Shown piece after piece: positions 1-14,100 of a stretch of 64,000 bases of DNA. A program made the position numbers and the translations under genes. Origin of the DNA: Owenia fusiformis (taxonomy: Eukaryota > Annelida > Polychaeta > Sabellida > Oweniidae); contig CAIIXF020000001.1 of the NCBI GenBank assembly GCA_903813345.2, positions 29,937,915 through 30,001,914 on the forward strand, written 5' to 3'. The notes below the pieces were generated by a model. It was not told the DNA's origin. It saw only the letters and a list, made by a program, of their open reading frames with translations, and did no database searches. Numbering within the stretch: position 1 is the stretch's first letter; each line of letters starts with the position of its first letter.

Positions 1-922
1 TTGTTTATATGTGGCATTACTGAGCAAACCTATACATTGAGTAAAATGTCTGAATTAAGAAGTGGGACTATTCATTCTTCTCTGCTCGTATTGATGCAAT
101 GCAGACAATGGAACAATGCAGAGAAATCCAGGAACAATCTGCCGTCTGAATTTCCCATTTAGCATTTTCACATGGACACTTCTTCACAGTGGAAATCAGG
201 AACCTGAGCACATTTCCTTGTAGAAATAACACAACTTCTAAGTGGCATTTTTACAAACTGATCATTTATTCAAAGTATAAAATTATTTACTCATCAAATT
301 GTAAAATATCAAACATGCTAAATATTAGTTAATAACTACTGTATATTATATTGCTCACCCATGTTTTCTTTTGTTACTGATATTGATGCAAAAGATGATA
401 TAATTTAAAATTGCCAGATTTAGGGATAATATACTATTAAATAATATACATCCACATATTCATTTATCCAACAAAAAGGAGTACTTTTCTTGCTCAAAGA
501 CTGTATCCACCCCCCCCCCCCCCCCACCGTCACCTTCACTCTCTTTACCTGGCAATATACACGAGAGAAGGATAAAGGGGGGAGTACAGGGTCTTTTAAG
601 CAAGACTAAGGAGTACCAGGTAATATACTAAATGCCTCTATCCAACTAGACATGGCCTGGATTTATTTTTGCATGTTTTTACTGTACTTTGAAAAATTGA
701 TGATGCATTTTGGGACAACATTAAAATATGAACTGGTCCCTCATGTCCCTTCTCACATGATGCTTACGTTTTCAAAAACTGCATATTTTGGATGAAATAA
801 CCAAATATTCCCAAAATATTACTTTTTTGTAATTGTCTTTGTATCCCTTTTAATATTGTATAATCATGGGCCAGATAAACATTGCTACTTTAGCAACTGG
901 AACACTTTCTAATATTAATATA

Positions 923-1114
923 CTGGGTGGTAAAAAATGGAAACCTTGCACTTTTCTCATATCTTTGTCATTTTAAGAAATTACTCCCTGATATTTGAAA
1001 CATTTGTACATTATTCAATTTCCTACAACCCTACAATATTTCATGACCATAAGACTGAGATATGAAAAGATATGAAGAGAATAACACAAGGGATTCCAAT
1101 TTTTGACCACCCTG
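923..1114. mobile_element. Tc1/mariner-like MITE, 192 bp
   Basis: The ends are inverted repeats: the left end reads ctgggtggtaaaaaatgg, and the reverse complement of the right end reads cagggtggtcaaaaattgg. A TA dinucleotide flanks each side (921-922 and 1115-1116). A TA duplication and a CAGGGTG-type terminus fit non-autonomous Tc1/mariner elements. There is no coding capacity. The superfamily is inferred only from the duplication and the terminus. Confidence 0.6.
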
Positions 1115-1424
1115 TATAGAAACCAGTATATGATAATACAATAATGTAAATCAATACACACTGCAGTAATTATATATAAGATTTTACTGGCTATTTATGA
1201 GTACCTACCATTCCTATAATCTCTATTAGTAAAACCTGGGACTAGAATATTTTTAAAAAGATGGCTAGTATGTAGGTCACATCAAGATCTGCTAATTTTC
1301 TCTAATGAAATATAATAATTAAATACCAATTAATTATAATATGCGTCTTTAGAAAGCCCATGGTAATAATGTATGAATGTGATTTATGTACCTGTAAATA
1401 TTTCATTAGATATGATGCATAGAT

Positions 1425-1610
1425 GGAAATATAAAATTGATTAAATATTGACACAATCTTCATCTACATGTATTTGTTCATACTAATAAACATAATAGTA
1501 GTAATAATCCTAAAGTTGAAGCAAACTCAGGTCATTTTATGAAGCATCTCTTGGAAATATAAAATTGATTAAATATTGACACAATCTTCATCTATTTGTT
1601 CATACTGATC
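1425..1610. repeat. Direct duplication of about 55-60 bp
   Basis: The segment beginning tggaaatataaaattgatta occurs at about 1425-1487 and again at about 1554-1610. The copies are nearly identical apart from a short insertion (acatgtat) in the first. They are separated by about 70 bp of unrelated sequence. Confidence 0.7.
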
Positions 1611-1882
1611 CTTTATGAAAAGGTGATTATGGCTTAGAACTTGCATGACTTCTTTTGGTCTATACATATTTAGCATCACTACTTTTCGTTTGAATTCAAC
1701 TACAGTGCTGTATGCTAAAAAGCATAGTTTGCACACTTCATGATTTATCCCACTTATCATTAAATTATATATAAAAAATGATATAATGCACATATACATG
1801 ATTATGGAATCAATACATATTTCAGATATTTATGATAATAGAATTGCACATGATTAGTAGGCCTAGTTTATATAAGAGCAAA

Positions 1883-2027
1883 TTAGTTTTGCATCAGATG
1901 CCATGTTACACCACTGAGATCAACAGGGAAAGGTAATGAGAGTTTGATGTAAGATTATCTGTCCCACCACTACATGCAGTGTCTGAGATCAATGGGGGAG
2001 AGTAACAGGAGCTTGATGCAAAACTAA
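1883..2027. repeat. Short inverted-repeat unit with internal duplication
   Basis: A perfect 14-bp inverted repeat (ttagttttgcatca at 1883-1896; tgatgcaaaactaa at 2014-2027) encloses two imperfect copies of a 'ctgagatcaa...gatg' segment. It resembles a small MITE, but I found no convincing target-site duplication. Confidence 0.45.
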
Positions 2028-2139
2028 GAGTTAATACATGCCATTAATACTCATTCATAAAAAATCATCATTTAGATGGTTTCCAAAATTTAGCGAAAAA
2101 AGATCACCCAGATTACCATTTAAGTAATACAGTTTGAGT

Positions 2140-5100
2140 TTAATTACATATATCAGTTTTTTCACTGAGCGTAGATTCTGTGTTTTTAGATTCAATACTA
2201 GATTTATTGAGATTCTCTACCATTATGCTATCCCCTGCAGGAACATTTTTATTAACTGTCTCAAAATCAGCATGACTAGAGTCTTCTAAATTGTTCCTAT
2301 TATTTTCATCTTCTATTGTGTCATGATCACCTCCATTCACTATTTTGGCACATTCATCATTAGCTGTTTCATCACTGTGTATAGTTCTATCTGGTTCAGA
2401 GTGCCTTACAATGTCATCGTTATCATTCTTGTCTATTGTCTGTTCAACCTCATCTACTGGCTCATCTAAGTCATCTTTGGACTTAACAAAAGCATTCAAG
2501 CTGTCTGGCCACAAGACTGCATCTCGTTCATCAATAGGTGTCAGCACTGACACTGAGTCTCGGGCTTCAGTCATTGCTTCTTCTAGTAAGAGTTTAACTT
2601 GGGCTGAATTTGCCTTGTCCAATGCACTTTCTCCCCTCTGAAAAAACAATGGGTTAAATATTTATTTCAAACCTGAATGGGAATTTGATTTTCTAGTTAT
2701 CTAAAATGCAAAATTGTTCTTGTGGTTATGCTTTTATATAAAAGTATTAACTGATCAATTGAACAGAGTGGCTTTATCTTTATTTATAAATTAAATGAAC
2801 AACATGTTTGATGTATCCTTCTTTTAAATAAATGACCATTTGTAAAAACTCTGGTAAAAAGGAAACAATAAAAATAATGTTTCACCTCTCCAAGAGTGTT
2901 AGGATTAGCCCCAGCTGCTAATAAGATTTCAACACACTTGGGATGACCCCTATTAGCTGCCCAATGTAAAGCTGTCCATTTACGCTGAAAATAAGAAAAG
3001 ATTAAGATCAATATAATATTTTGGATTAAAAAGTTCATTAAAGCACTATAATCAACAAGCAGAATTCTTTCATGCTATTATGTCTTTAATCCTGACACTA
3101 TCTCATTATTGTATCCTAAAGCCACTGGACAAATAGAGTCATTCTTTTGTCCCTTGTTTGCTCAACTATTTGTATATTGCATGTAGTATGTATCCTTGGC
3201 CCAAGAGTAATTCATTGCATTACATGATCTGCTATGAAAGTGAAGGACCGATCTTGAAGGATTTGTATTATGCATCATAGTGTATTCTATAAGACGGTTC
3301 TCAATGTGAGGCGTTTCTTGTTTGGTTTGTAGCACAATCAACCTTGAGAATCTTTTATACTAATATGTTTAACATTATTTAATAATGAAGGCCAGGGTTG
3401 ACACATGTTTGGTGAAGGTCAACCTAGTACTACGTACACAATGTAGACTTGTAAATATTTTGCTATCATATACATGATCAATTAACGTTCAATCAAACTT
3501 GAAGCTACAGTAAAACCTTCTTACAAGAAATGCCCTCAGGACTAGCCAAAATAGTTCCTCGTAGATGTGTGTTCCATACAGTAAGGGTCCATGTTTTGGG
3601 CCAACCCCCAAAACCAGTTTGCCGAATAAGTATTTGATAATTGTAGATGATGAATTACTAATGTGATAGTAGAGCAATGTTTCTTAGAGCCTATACTTCA
3701 GTTTTGTCAGTCCCATTTTGTAGCATTTACAATATGCAAGTTTGGATTTCATTAGATCTCATTGACTGAATATGTGGAACTGATCCAATCATAAAATCAC
3801 AAATAGCATAAGTGAATGTCACTTACTGTTCCTTGAGCATATATATCACAGTCCTCTTCAAGCAGGGACTTTATTACACCTGGGTGACCATGGTAGGCTG
3901 CAAACATCAGAGGTGTAAACTCACCCTAAAAGGAAAGAGTCCAGAGGGTGAATCAGTTATTTCACAAATTAAGGTAGTTCCGTATATTCAGAAATTGAAA
4001 TGGCTTCTTAATTGAGACTCATGTCATTTTCAGGTACACATAACTCCACACCAGGCCAGAATGAGGTATATTTGCTGAATGAGTTCTTCTTTGAGACCAG
4101 AATGTATACGCATAAGCCATGTTTTCGAGTGTAATTAGCATAGAATCCAAAGCGTAACACTTTTCTTGTTCCAAAATTTTATTTCACTGCAATGTTTAGT
4201 TGGACTCCAAATAAATTTATCAAGAGATTGAAAAAAATTGGTCAATTTGAAGCAAGTTGAAAAAATACCTTTTTGACCCTGAGAAGGTCATTGAAGGTCA
4301 AATCTCAAATCTAAAGTCAGATTTGAACTTCTGATAACTTGTAGATGATTCGAAAAAAAAATTGGTAAATTTGAAGCAAGTTGAAAAGACCTTTTTGACC
4401 CTGAAAAGGTCATTAAAGGTCAAATCTTAAATATAAAGTCAGATTTGAACTTCTTGAAACATGTAGATGATTTTGAAAAAAATAGTATTTGTTAAGTTAT
4501 TGGAAGTTGTAAGAATTTGTTACAGACACCGATCGCCATCTGCCGTCAAAAAAAATGAAGACCATAAAAAGTTATGTTTAAGTCCAAGCTATGATGATGG
4601 AGACAGTTTATCTAGATATAAACACAACCCCTTGGAAAATTCCTGGGGATACTTCTTGTTCATCATATTATACAAATATCTCATTCTATTGAGGTGAATA
4701 CCTGTTCATCTTTCAATGATTCTAGCAATGTGTATTCACCGAAGCCCCGAGGACCAGGAGAAAACACCGAGGAAAACACCTTGCGGATTCACTGAAAGTG
4801 CAACAGGTATTCACCAAAAATAGTATGAAATATTTGAATACACCTGTTGAATAGACCTTTTTTCTGATGTCACAGGCATGGCCATTGAATATGTCTTACT
4901 TTTATGTCACATGTAATGTGTAGACCAATGAGAGAGTGGGGAATATGACAGTAACATAATAATTGGTTTTATCCCATACTTGGACGTGTTACAGGTACAT
5001 AAAGCCAGTTTGTAAAAACTTATATTTTCATCAGCGGGCAGATATAGCTTTACGTCCCGCTCCGAGCGGGCAGATATAGTATATCTGCCTGCTACGTCAT

Positions 5101-8100
5101 AATCACCGCTTGCATATTTGTTCATAATTTGTAACGTTCGCGTTATGACTGTAAACGACAATGGAGAAAACACAGATAATCGGGATTTGTTTGATGGTTT
5201 AAAAAAGGGAAGGAGCATCCACGTAATCAATCAAAAATTCGAGAAAATAAATGTGGGAATATTTGAGAGAACAGGAAAATCCACCCACGGACCACCCACC
5301 CAAAACTGGACATATTCTAAAATATTTCAACGATTGAACAAATGATGTGAACCAGATGACCAAGATTGGTATGGGATAAACATATTATCCTATAGTCGGT
5401 TCAGGATATTGGGATTATCCCTTGGCTAATATAATATATTTTCCCTCGGGACCTGCGGCCCTTGGGCAAATTTATTATATTAGCCTCGGGATAATCCCAA
5501 TATCCTGAACCTCATATAGGATAATCTCTATATATCCTTAATTGATTTTTTTAGAAACCAGCATTTTTTTGTCAACTCTATCAATATGAAAATATAACTA
5601 TACAAAGATACACATGTATGTTGTAGATAATTGGAAAAAAACTAATACAATCAGTCATATCTACGGGCATATGCTTAATATTGGACTTGTCTGAAACATT
5701 TTACAAATGTGAGGTAATTATATATCCAAAAAACAAAGGAGCCTTTTTAAATCCTAAAGGGAAAAAGGAATTTGTGTTTTTCATCAATATTTCCAAACAC
5801 ATTTCAATGTTTAGAGAGAGACTTATTATTTGCAATTATTAAGAAAATAAAATATTTTTTATAAACATTCATTCAGTCCTTCTCCCGAAGGGGGAGGAGG
5901 TACTGGTCAACTTTTTGAACATGAAATATCCACCCACATAAAGATATTTTTTATCTAAAAATGGACCCATTTCAATGTGAGGTAATTTTTTAAAAACAAG
6001 ACCCACTACCAGCAATTTTTTCTAAGAACAATACTGAGTTTTAGGATTTTCAAAAAGTAGACCCAGTTCTAGGGATTTTTTCACCAAAATTGAACACTTA
6101 TCTAGATTTTTTTCTTCCAAATGGGAGCCATATCTAATTTTTTTTTGTGAAAAAGTGACCCACTTTAGCAGCACGTCCCCATATAGCCAATAGATGTTAG
6201 TGCTTTCTTTCTAATATGGGATTTCAACTAAACCTTATTTAAATTAAATCTTATTTCCAAGTCTGTTGATTGTTGAAGTTACATATCATTATGAATTCAT
6301 GGGTGTCACAAGGGGGGGGGGGGTGTTTTGGGTGCGATCACAACCCCCCCCCCCTTTTTTTTAGGCAATCCCCAGGGATTTCATTCATGTTGCTGAGGGG
6401 AAGGAGACTCAGAGGAAAAAACCGTGTAAATCTGGCAAAAGAGTTGGAGAAGCTAGCAGATGTTGATGGAGAGATTCTGTTTTATTTAGATGTCCACACC
6501 CCTCCCTTGGAAAAATCCTTGGGACACCCCTGCGATTCAGGTATATTCATGAAATCTGTGCAAAACTGAAATGTTCACCGTGTTTGGAATTAGTTATGTG
6601 TACCAGAAAATAATTTAGGACTCCAATTACAAAGCCATATAAATTTCTGAGCATATGGAACTACCTTAATAATTCACACTTCTATAAAATAATGATCATT
6701 CCTCATGGGAAATATTGAGAGTAAATGATCTCCTTCATTATTTATCAGTTGCTATCATAATCTGTAGTAATCTGGGTAGATTTTCCATGTAAAAATGGCC
6801 ATGTACAACCATAGAAACTACCCAGAAATCTGTCTCATACTCAGTACTCATAAAGGTCTTGCAAAATCCTTGTTGTCTTCCATATGACATGAACACTTAT
6901 AGTTCAACGTCGTTAAACTCAATAACGGCGTTCTTTATTATTAGGAATTTTCTTGGGGCCATTATTGAGTTTAACCTCCATGCTATTCTTTCCTTTGATG
7001 CAAGTTGTGGATCTATCGAAACCACTTTTCCTCGCTAATATGACACTGATACTTAACAATAATATAAAACCACATTTCATCAGGCGATTTCACATAATAT
7101 TATTGTGTTAAATGTTCATTTTTAATCGTAAAATGAGTCTTATTCTTACCAATTTATGAGACGAATATTTCAACCGGCAATGTCTGTCTGTGCGTCGCCA
7201 AAGTAAACTTGGTCAGCGAAACGAAATTGTTCTTCAATATTGATATTTATTATAACCATCCAGTATGACACGAATCTTTGCTTTATTCAAACAGCGCGTG
7301 TATTCACCCAAGTTTACTCTATTATAAAAACTTTAAAAAGCAATACTCGCAACATTATTGATGCATTTGATTACTGGTAATTTCAGCTCAAAGAAATATA
7401 GATGTCATTGATTGTGCTAGATTGTGATTGTGTTGAATAATTGTGCCTAAATATTAAATTATGGTAATTGTTCATGGTTTTCTGCTTGCAAAAACGTACC
7501 TAGGAATACACTCAATTGTTTATAACTGGGATCATGTATTTTACTCAGCATACATGCTTTGTAACAATTGTTACATTTTAATAACTTCAATGTGGTGATG
7601 TATTGTGATAAGATTACATGTACAGTGATCTCCCCATGTCACTTTTATCGGGGGCTCCCCCTACTTGAAACCAAAGGCCCCCCAGTTGGCATCTGCACTT
7701 CAACTTCTGATTTAAAGAATGAGTGAAGTAAGCACCTACACTGAGATATTGTGAGCGTAGCGAGTGCTGATTTTTTTAGACTTGAAATCTTGCACCCAGT
7801 TGAAATTTTTTTTTGGGGAGAACACTGATGTATAAGCATGGTTGTTTTATTCCTAGCTCTTAAATGTATGATGTTCTTAATAAAATTAAACAGAAGTTTT
7901 GTTTATGCTATTTTATAAAACATATTTTTCTACAATGATATTTCATTTACCACCCTATGCAGACAGAGCCTGTGGGAAATATTGGGTGCGGCGCAAATGA
8001 GCGGAGGGTGCGGAGCTAACGGTCATTTTTGAATTTAAAATTGGGATATTTCTGAAACTAAGCCGTTTTGGGACTTCAAATATACCAAGATATGTGTATT

Positions 8101-11100
8101 TGACACCAAATATCAATAAAATTGTGAAAATAGTAGTGCAATTCATTTTATAGCGACGCAGTATGCCTTAAACATTTCCCAGACCTATATATTTTGAGAC
8201 TATCCTTTTAATACTGCGTCCCCAGCATTCATAAAAAATGGTGTTCAAGATACACTACCCATGCAAATTATTTTTGCATCTTGGAAGCCAGGCAGTATCT
8301 GTGTGATTTTATAAAAATTCGGAAATGTTCTTCAGATATGAGCCCCTCTAAATATTGGGTGCGGAGCTACGTTTATGGAGCTGCTCCGCACCCAATATTT
8401 AGAGGGGCTCATATCTGAAGAACATTTCCGAATTTTTATAAAATCACACAGATACTGCCTGGGTTCCAAGATGCAAAAATAATTTGTATAGATAGTGCAC
8501 CTTGAACACCATTTTTTATGAATGCTGGGGACTCAGTATTAAAAGGATAATTTCAAAATATATAGGTCTGGGAAAGGTTTAAGGCACATTGCGTCGCTAT
8601 AGAATGAATTGCGCTACTATTTTCACAATTGTATTGATATTTGGTGTCAAATACACATATCTTGGTATATTTGAAGTCCCAAAACGGCTTAGTTTCAGAA
8701 ATATCCCAAATTTAAATTCAAAAATAACCGTTAGCTCCGCACCCTCCGCTCATTTGCTCCGCACCCAATATTTCCCACAGGCTCTGTCTGCATAGGGTGT
8801 TTACTCAATGAGAGAAAAGTTAAACACATGTGTTTTATCACGATATTGGAGCAAGTAAATGTACTTTTAACCTATACTTCACACCTGATTTATCTCGATA
8901 CCTCCAAATCTGATTTTTTCAAATCAACACTTTTCAGCTTTTTTTGATCTCATTACTCTCATGTTAAAAAACCTTACTTGATCGTCATTAAACATTCAGT
9001 CAAAATGATGTCATACTATCTAGTATTTGAAATGTACATGTAAAAGTACATCAAGAAATATTGCTTCAAATATTGTTGATCAATTTTGAAAAAATTTTGT
9101 TTTGGAAAATGTAAATGCTACTACGGGGAGATTCAACATATAAAGTCACAAAAAGTGAAATATGTTTTCTTGTATTGGACAGATAATATTTTCTTTTACA
9201 TTATTTTAATTTGCATAATTATGTCATGCTATGTGACCTGAATGAGCCACCTGGTGGTGAAACTGGTAACTACCTACTCGCATCTGAGTTATTACAATGG
9301 GAAATCACTGACTTTCTGGGAGAGAAAACTTTGGCACAATATATATTTAAACATGTTAAGAAAAATATCTAATTATTCAGTATCACATGCTTGCGTCTGT
9401 CCAAAGATGTTGAAAGCTTTAGCATTTTAGCCAGAAATTTACCATAATTCTGAAAATAAAACAGGAAAAAAAGTAGGAAACTTAATCATGTTTATCGCAA
9501 GCATCCTACAGTATTACAATATTTTGTACTTATATATAGGATAACCGGGGTTCGTATCGTTTTATGAACTTGTTTCGTTCAGTGTTGCTAACGGCGGTTT
9601 ATTCCTGAAAGGATTTGCCATTTCGATGTTACCGGAACCAGAACAGAGTTTTCTAAACTAAGAAAAAGCCTTCTCCCAACATTTTCATAATTATACATCG
9701 ATGAGGTTACAGGGGGGTATGTGATGATTTGTATTTATTCATAAGGTATGTATGCATGCGTTGATCACATTATTTCTGTAACGATACCATCTAATTACGG
9801 TTTAATTAGTTCCGCATGTCGAAACCTGCTGAACGATTAAATGATCGCATCAAGGGCAAAATCATCATGGAAGTTAGACCTAGCCGGGGCCATAAGACAT
9901 GTCAGATAAGAAACGAGGCCCAGGCTAGGTCTAATGTTGTTGGACTAGAACACTTAGAGAAAAGAAATCATAAAAAACTGAATTAGCTGATTTCTGACAA
10001 TTTCTACAAGACATAGGCTCTTAGAAAATAGCAACACTGAAAATGATTAAAATTAATGAATTTAAGCGAAGAAACTAACCTCAAACTCATCCTTGCTGTA
10101 CTGGTCAATCTCACAACCCGCTTCAACTAGGGCAGTGATTATATGGTTCAGGCCATCTTCCCTTGAAAACTCAGGACTTCTGGTGGCCTCATGTAATGCT
10201 GTGCGCTCATCCTGCAAATATTACATGACCAGTTCGCATGTAAGTACTATAAGTACATTATACCATGATGTATAAGACTGATCCTCATCAAATTCACAAA
10301 AATTCCTAATCAAAAAATACAGGTGCAATGTTTGACAAAAACACAATTACAATACAACATACACTGCTGTATATACTACAACTGTTTTTGTCCCTAATAA
10401 TGTTATCAAGATATTCAAAAAATTGATTTTTCAGATATAACTTGCATTGTACTATAGAAATCTAACTAAAATATTTTGGAAACATTATAATTTTTAATGT
10501 TAATCTGATGATGTTGTTTAAACATGTATTCCCTTTTTAAATGAGCTTGTCTGGAGTGAACAATTTGGTCAACAGAGTTTCTATAGATCCAAGTGAGCGT
10601 AAAATCTGTGAAAGTGGAACATCTCCAAATTAGATGGCTTTTGAGAAGAACCAAGAATGATGTTCCACTTATACAGGTTTTACTGTATGAATTTCCACTG
10701 GCCAGTCCAACAACTAGAGAGAATTAAACATGTTAAGCAAACTAATCTTGACTAACAACTTTAATGTTGTTGGCAACCAGGCCTAGCACATCAATAGAAC
10801 ATTAATAACACTGATCCAGGTCTTTGAAATTTGACTTTACAGGTAAAATCCTATTTAATATAAAGTGGCCATGACTGAAAATTTAAAATTAAATACAGTA
10901 CAGGTACTGATACAGGTCTTTTCCAGAAACTGGAAATTCCAGAGCCATGGCCACCTTGTGATATTCTAATGGAAGATGGTTTGTGACCATTTTGAATTGA
11001 GCAGCCATTAAATAAATGTTTTTATCCAAATTAGATCTATTCAACAGAGGGTCTATTCACATAAGGCATCAGCCTATACATTTAAAAGAAATGGAACAAC

Positions 11101-14100
11101 CAGTACTAAGTTATTGTCAAGATATACTAATGGATGGATTAATGGACAGGCAAACAAATGGAGGTATATTATCCCTCTATATCCCAACTCAAAAAATCAA
11201 GAAGTTTGTTTCAAAATAGTGGAAAATTCAATACCCTTTGCATTCAAGCCCGTAGCCAGGGGAGATCAATAGGTTCAAGCAAAACTTCCTCCCTCCTGGC
11301 TAAAAATTCTTCAAAATCTGTGATTCTGACCATTCTGAGCACTTTCCAAGTGATTTTGGCCATTTTTGGACCAAAATTGTCAACCCCCCAGTGAACCCCC
11401 TGAAATTTTCAAAAAAGTAAACCCCCTTGGCAAATTCTGGCTACAGGCCTGGCATTCAATCAATTTCGCTTCTTTATAGAGAGCTTAGTTTATAACTAGA
11501 GTCTGGACCCAGGGTTGAAATTCAAATATTCAAAATTAAAAAGTCAACTTTGTAAGAAAAAGTCTGAAACAACTTTTAAACATTTTGATTCATTAGAGGC
11601 CCTCTTTAGTCATTATGCTTGCTTCATGAGATGGTTGAACCTCATAATAATTCGCTTACACTTTTTCTACATGTTGTTAGATTAAAGATTGAAGATTTGA
11701 AGGTTGAAGTTGCATGTTGAAATTTATCTTTATTTTTCGGTTATTTTTCATATAATCTTTTCAATTTCCCACAGCACAGATTGTTTTTTGCACTTTTTTT
11801 ATATTTTAATTTATACTGCAGCAGTGTCTATGCTTTTCATCAAATTGTCAAATGTTTTCCTCACTATAGCATTACATGTATCTCTCCTAAGTATTTTATT
11901 ATATACACTGTAGGGAACTAAATAGATCTATGGAAAATTATTCCATGATTTGTTTTATTTCTTTGATTATTTCAGATGTTTCCATGGTCGCCCACACTTC
12001 CTGCCTAGGGTAATTAAGCCAATGCTTTGTCACTAAGTCCTCTTGAGTGTGACGACCAGCACGCTCAAACCATCCAACCCGCCATACTGTATCTAAATCT
12101 GTTGGTATGGGACCAAAAATATCAGCATATTTGTCCCTTACAAAGAAAGCATTGTACCAGTCTGCATCTATAAGAGTATACCCTCGGGGAGCTAACAAAT
12201 CGTGCCAAGCCCTGAGGGATGCACCATATAATATCTGTTTTTCCAAGGGTCGACTTGCTGTAAATGTCCAAACAAAATCTGTTGAATAATTCATATGATA
12301 GTGGACGTTTGGAGGAAATACAGGATTGAATTCCAAACTGTATATATCTGCATAGACACCAGCATCTAAAAATGCTTTAAGAACATCCCAGTCATAAGAA
12401 TCAATATCTACCTTCATGAGTCCGATTCTTTTTGGAATACTGAAGATTTTTAAAACATTGTGTACATTTTCCGGAACAATAATTCTATTTGTCTGGTTAA
12501 TGTGTTGACTAAGATATTCTTGGTCAAAACGTCCATCTGATTGAAAACCTTTCCATCCCCTAGCCATGAGGTCAGTGGCATCGGATGCTCCAGCTGCACC
12601 AATATCCACACTGTATTTCTCAGTAGACATAGGATATGCCAGCTCCATGTATCTTACCAGATTAACACCAGATATATGATTCGATAAAGACAAATTATGA
12701 CCTTCAAAATGTCTAAATGGTTGTCCAATAAGTTCTCCTGGATGGGTTATGTTTTTCTGACAGCCTAAACGTCGCCAAGCTGTCTTGGAATTATCAGAAA
12801 TATTTTTCCACGAAGTTTTTCTTATTTCCTTTTGAATTTCAGTACAATGGAATGATATGCTGTCAAATTTAGTCTCAAGCAGTGCATTAATATTATTCAA
12901 ATTCAGCTCCAGCTTTTTCATCTCATTAAATAATATTGTATAAACTCCAATTATAGCTCCTGCTATTACATATACATGTACATTTAAGCCTTTCCTCCAC
13001 ATATTTCATTTACCTTTTCAATGTATAGAGAAACCTGCAAAATCAATTCTCATCATAGAGTCGTTCATTTATTCCTTGTGTATATATAAACACTGAACTG
13101 TACACTTTAATATTTGTATTTGTATTGTGGATTGTTAATTCCTCATTCATCCTCTATTTACTTTAAACATGATATTCAATAGCAGAATCAGAATTCAATA
13201 TACTACAGATTAAAACATACATGATTTTATTTCAATTCAACCAAAAATATTCTGTTTACTAAATAAATTAAAATCACACAGAGTTCCATAATTCATAATT
13301 CAGGGAATACTCTCTTTAGTGAATATCTTCAAAATTTAGTAACATGAACCAATAGTATTATAGCCATTTAGTCATAATGTACATTGTATATATTTAGTTT
13401 TTAGGTTTTCGGGTTCACACAAATGAGTCAATTTTCAATTTAAATATCTTGAGTCAACATTGATTTTCTCTTAACTATAACAACCCTTAGCCTGTAGGGT
13501 GGTAAAACATGTTCCATGCAACAATGTAGTTAGGCAATGTAAGTTTGGTACATATATCAGATTTTTGAAAAATACATTTTTTGGATTAAATAAATATAAA
13601 CATATATATTGGATGTATGGAATGACTAACACCAAGTAATAGTATTTTGAATTCATTTTTCATATACTTTGCTACATAATTTCACAAAATATTAGATAAA
13701 AATGAAAACACACCTTATTTCATAGTGCAATAACAAAAAGAAAGTTAGTGACCTATGATTTTTATTTTCTTAAAATTATACTATCAGATGTGCAAAAATG
13801 AAGAAACCTGTTGTTCAGTTTTTGAGATACATGTAATACATGCTCTTAGTCCTCTTTTTATCATACCTCACCATAGGGATTAAAATATTTTGTATAGCTT
13901 TAAGTAAAAAACAAAGTTGGTAGAACCTACTTTTCTGCTTTATTTTGAAACATAATGGCTTCATTACGAAGTGACTACTTCTACTTGCACTTTCTAACCA
14001 GCTAAGTAACCTATCCAAAGCTTTTTTACATTTTAACTTCATTTGGAACCATCATTCAAAGTTCATAATTTCTAACAAACTCCCATGCAGTGTCTCGGAA

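Larger units (their letters stand above)
1..2139. other. Gene-free left flank
   Basis: No coding exon was recognised here. The stretch lies downstream of the ankyrin gene's stop codon, so part of it should be that gene's 3' UTR. It holds a run of 16 C at 510-525, a small TA-flanked inverted-repeat element (923-1114), a direct duplication of about 55-60 bp (1425-1487 and 1554-1610), and a short inverted-repeat unit (1883-2027). Confidence 0.5.
6900..9947. mobile_element. DNA transposon copy A with 9-bp target duplication, interrupted by later insertions
   Basis: The element starts tagttcaacgtcgtt and ends ...aatgttgttggacta (reverse complement tagtccaacaacatt), an imperfect terminal inverted repeat. 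It is flanked by the perfect 9-bp repeat gaacactta (6891-6899 and 9948-9956). The outer parts (6900 to about 7315, and about 9560-9947) align with copy B at 23825-25236. A strongly conserved part near the right end contains a stem (gttagacctagccgg... / ...ggctaggtctaat). The middle, about 7315-9560, is absent from copy B and includes a complete foldback element. No transposase is readable, so it is non-autonomous. A 9-bp duplication is typical of Mutator-like elements and is seen in some Merlin elements; the superfamily is not settled. Confidence 0.8.

Noticed and set aside
6270-6569. A 99-residue plus-strand frame through the G/C runs
   Set aside because: It depends on homopolymer runs, has no family similarity I recognise and no splice context; probably chance or decayed repeat.
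7955-8795. Two similar short hydrophobic frames (about 63 and 68 residues) at 7955-8146 and 8589-8795
   Set aside because: They are the same sequence read from the two arms of the foldback element, a by-product of its symmetry.
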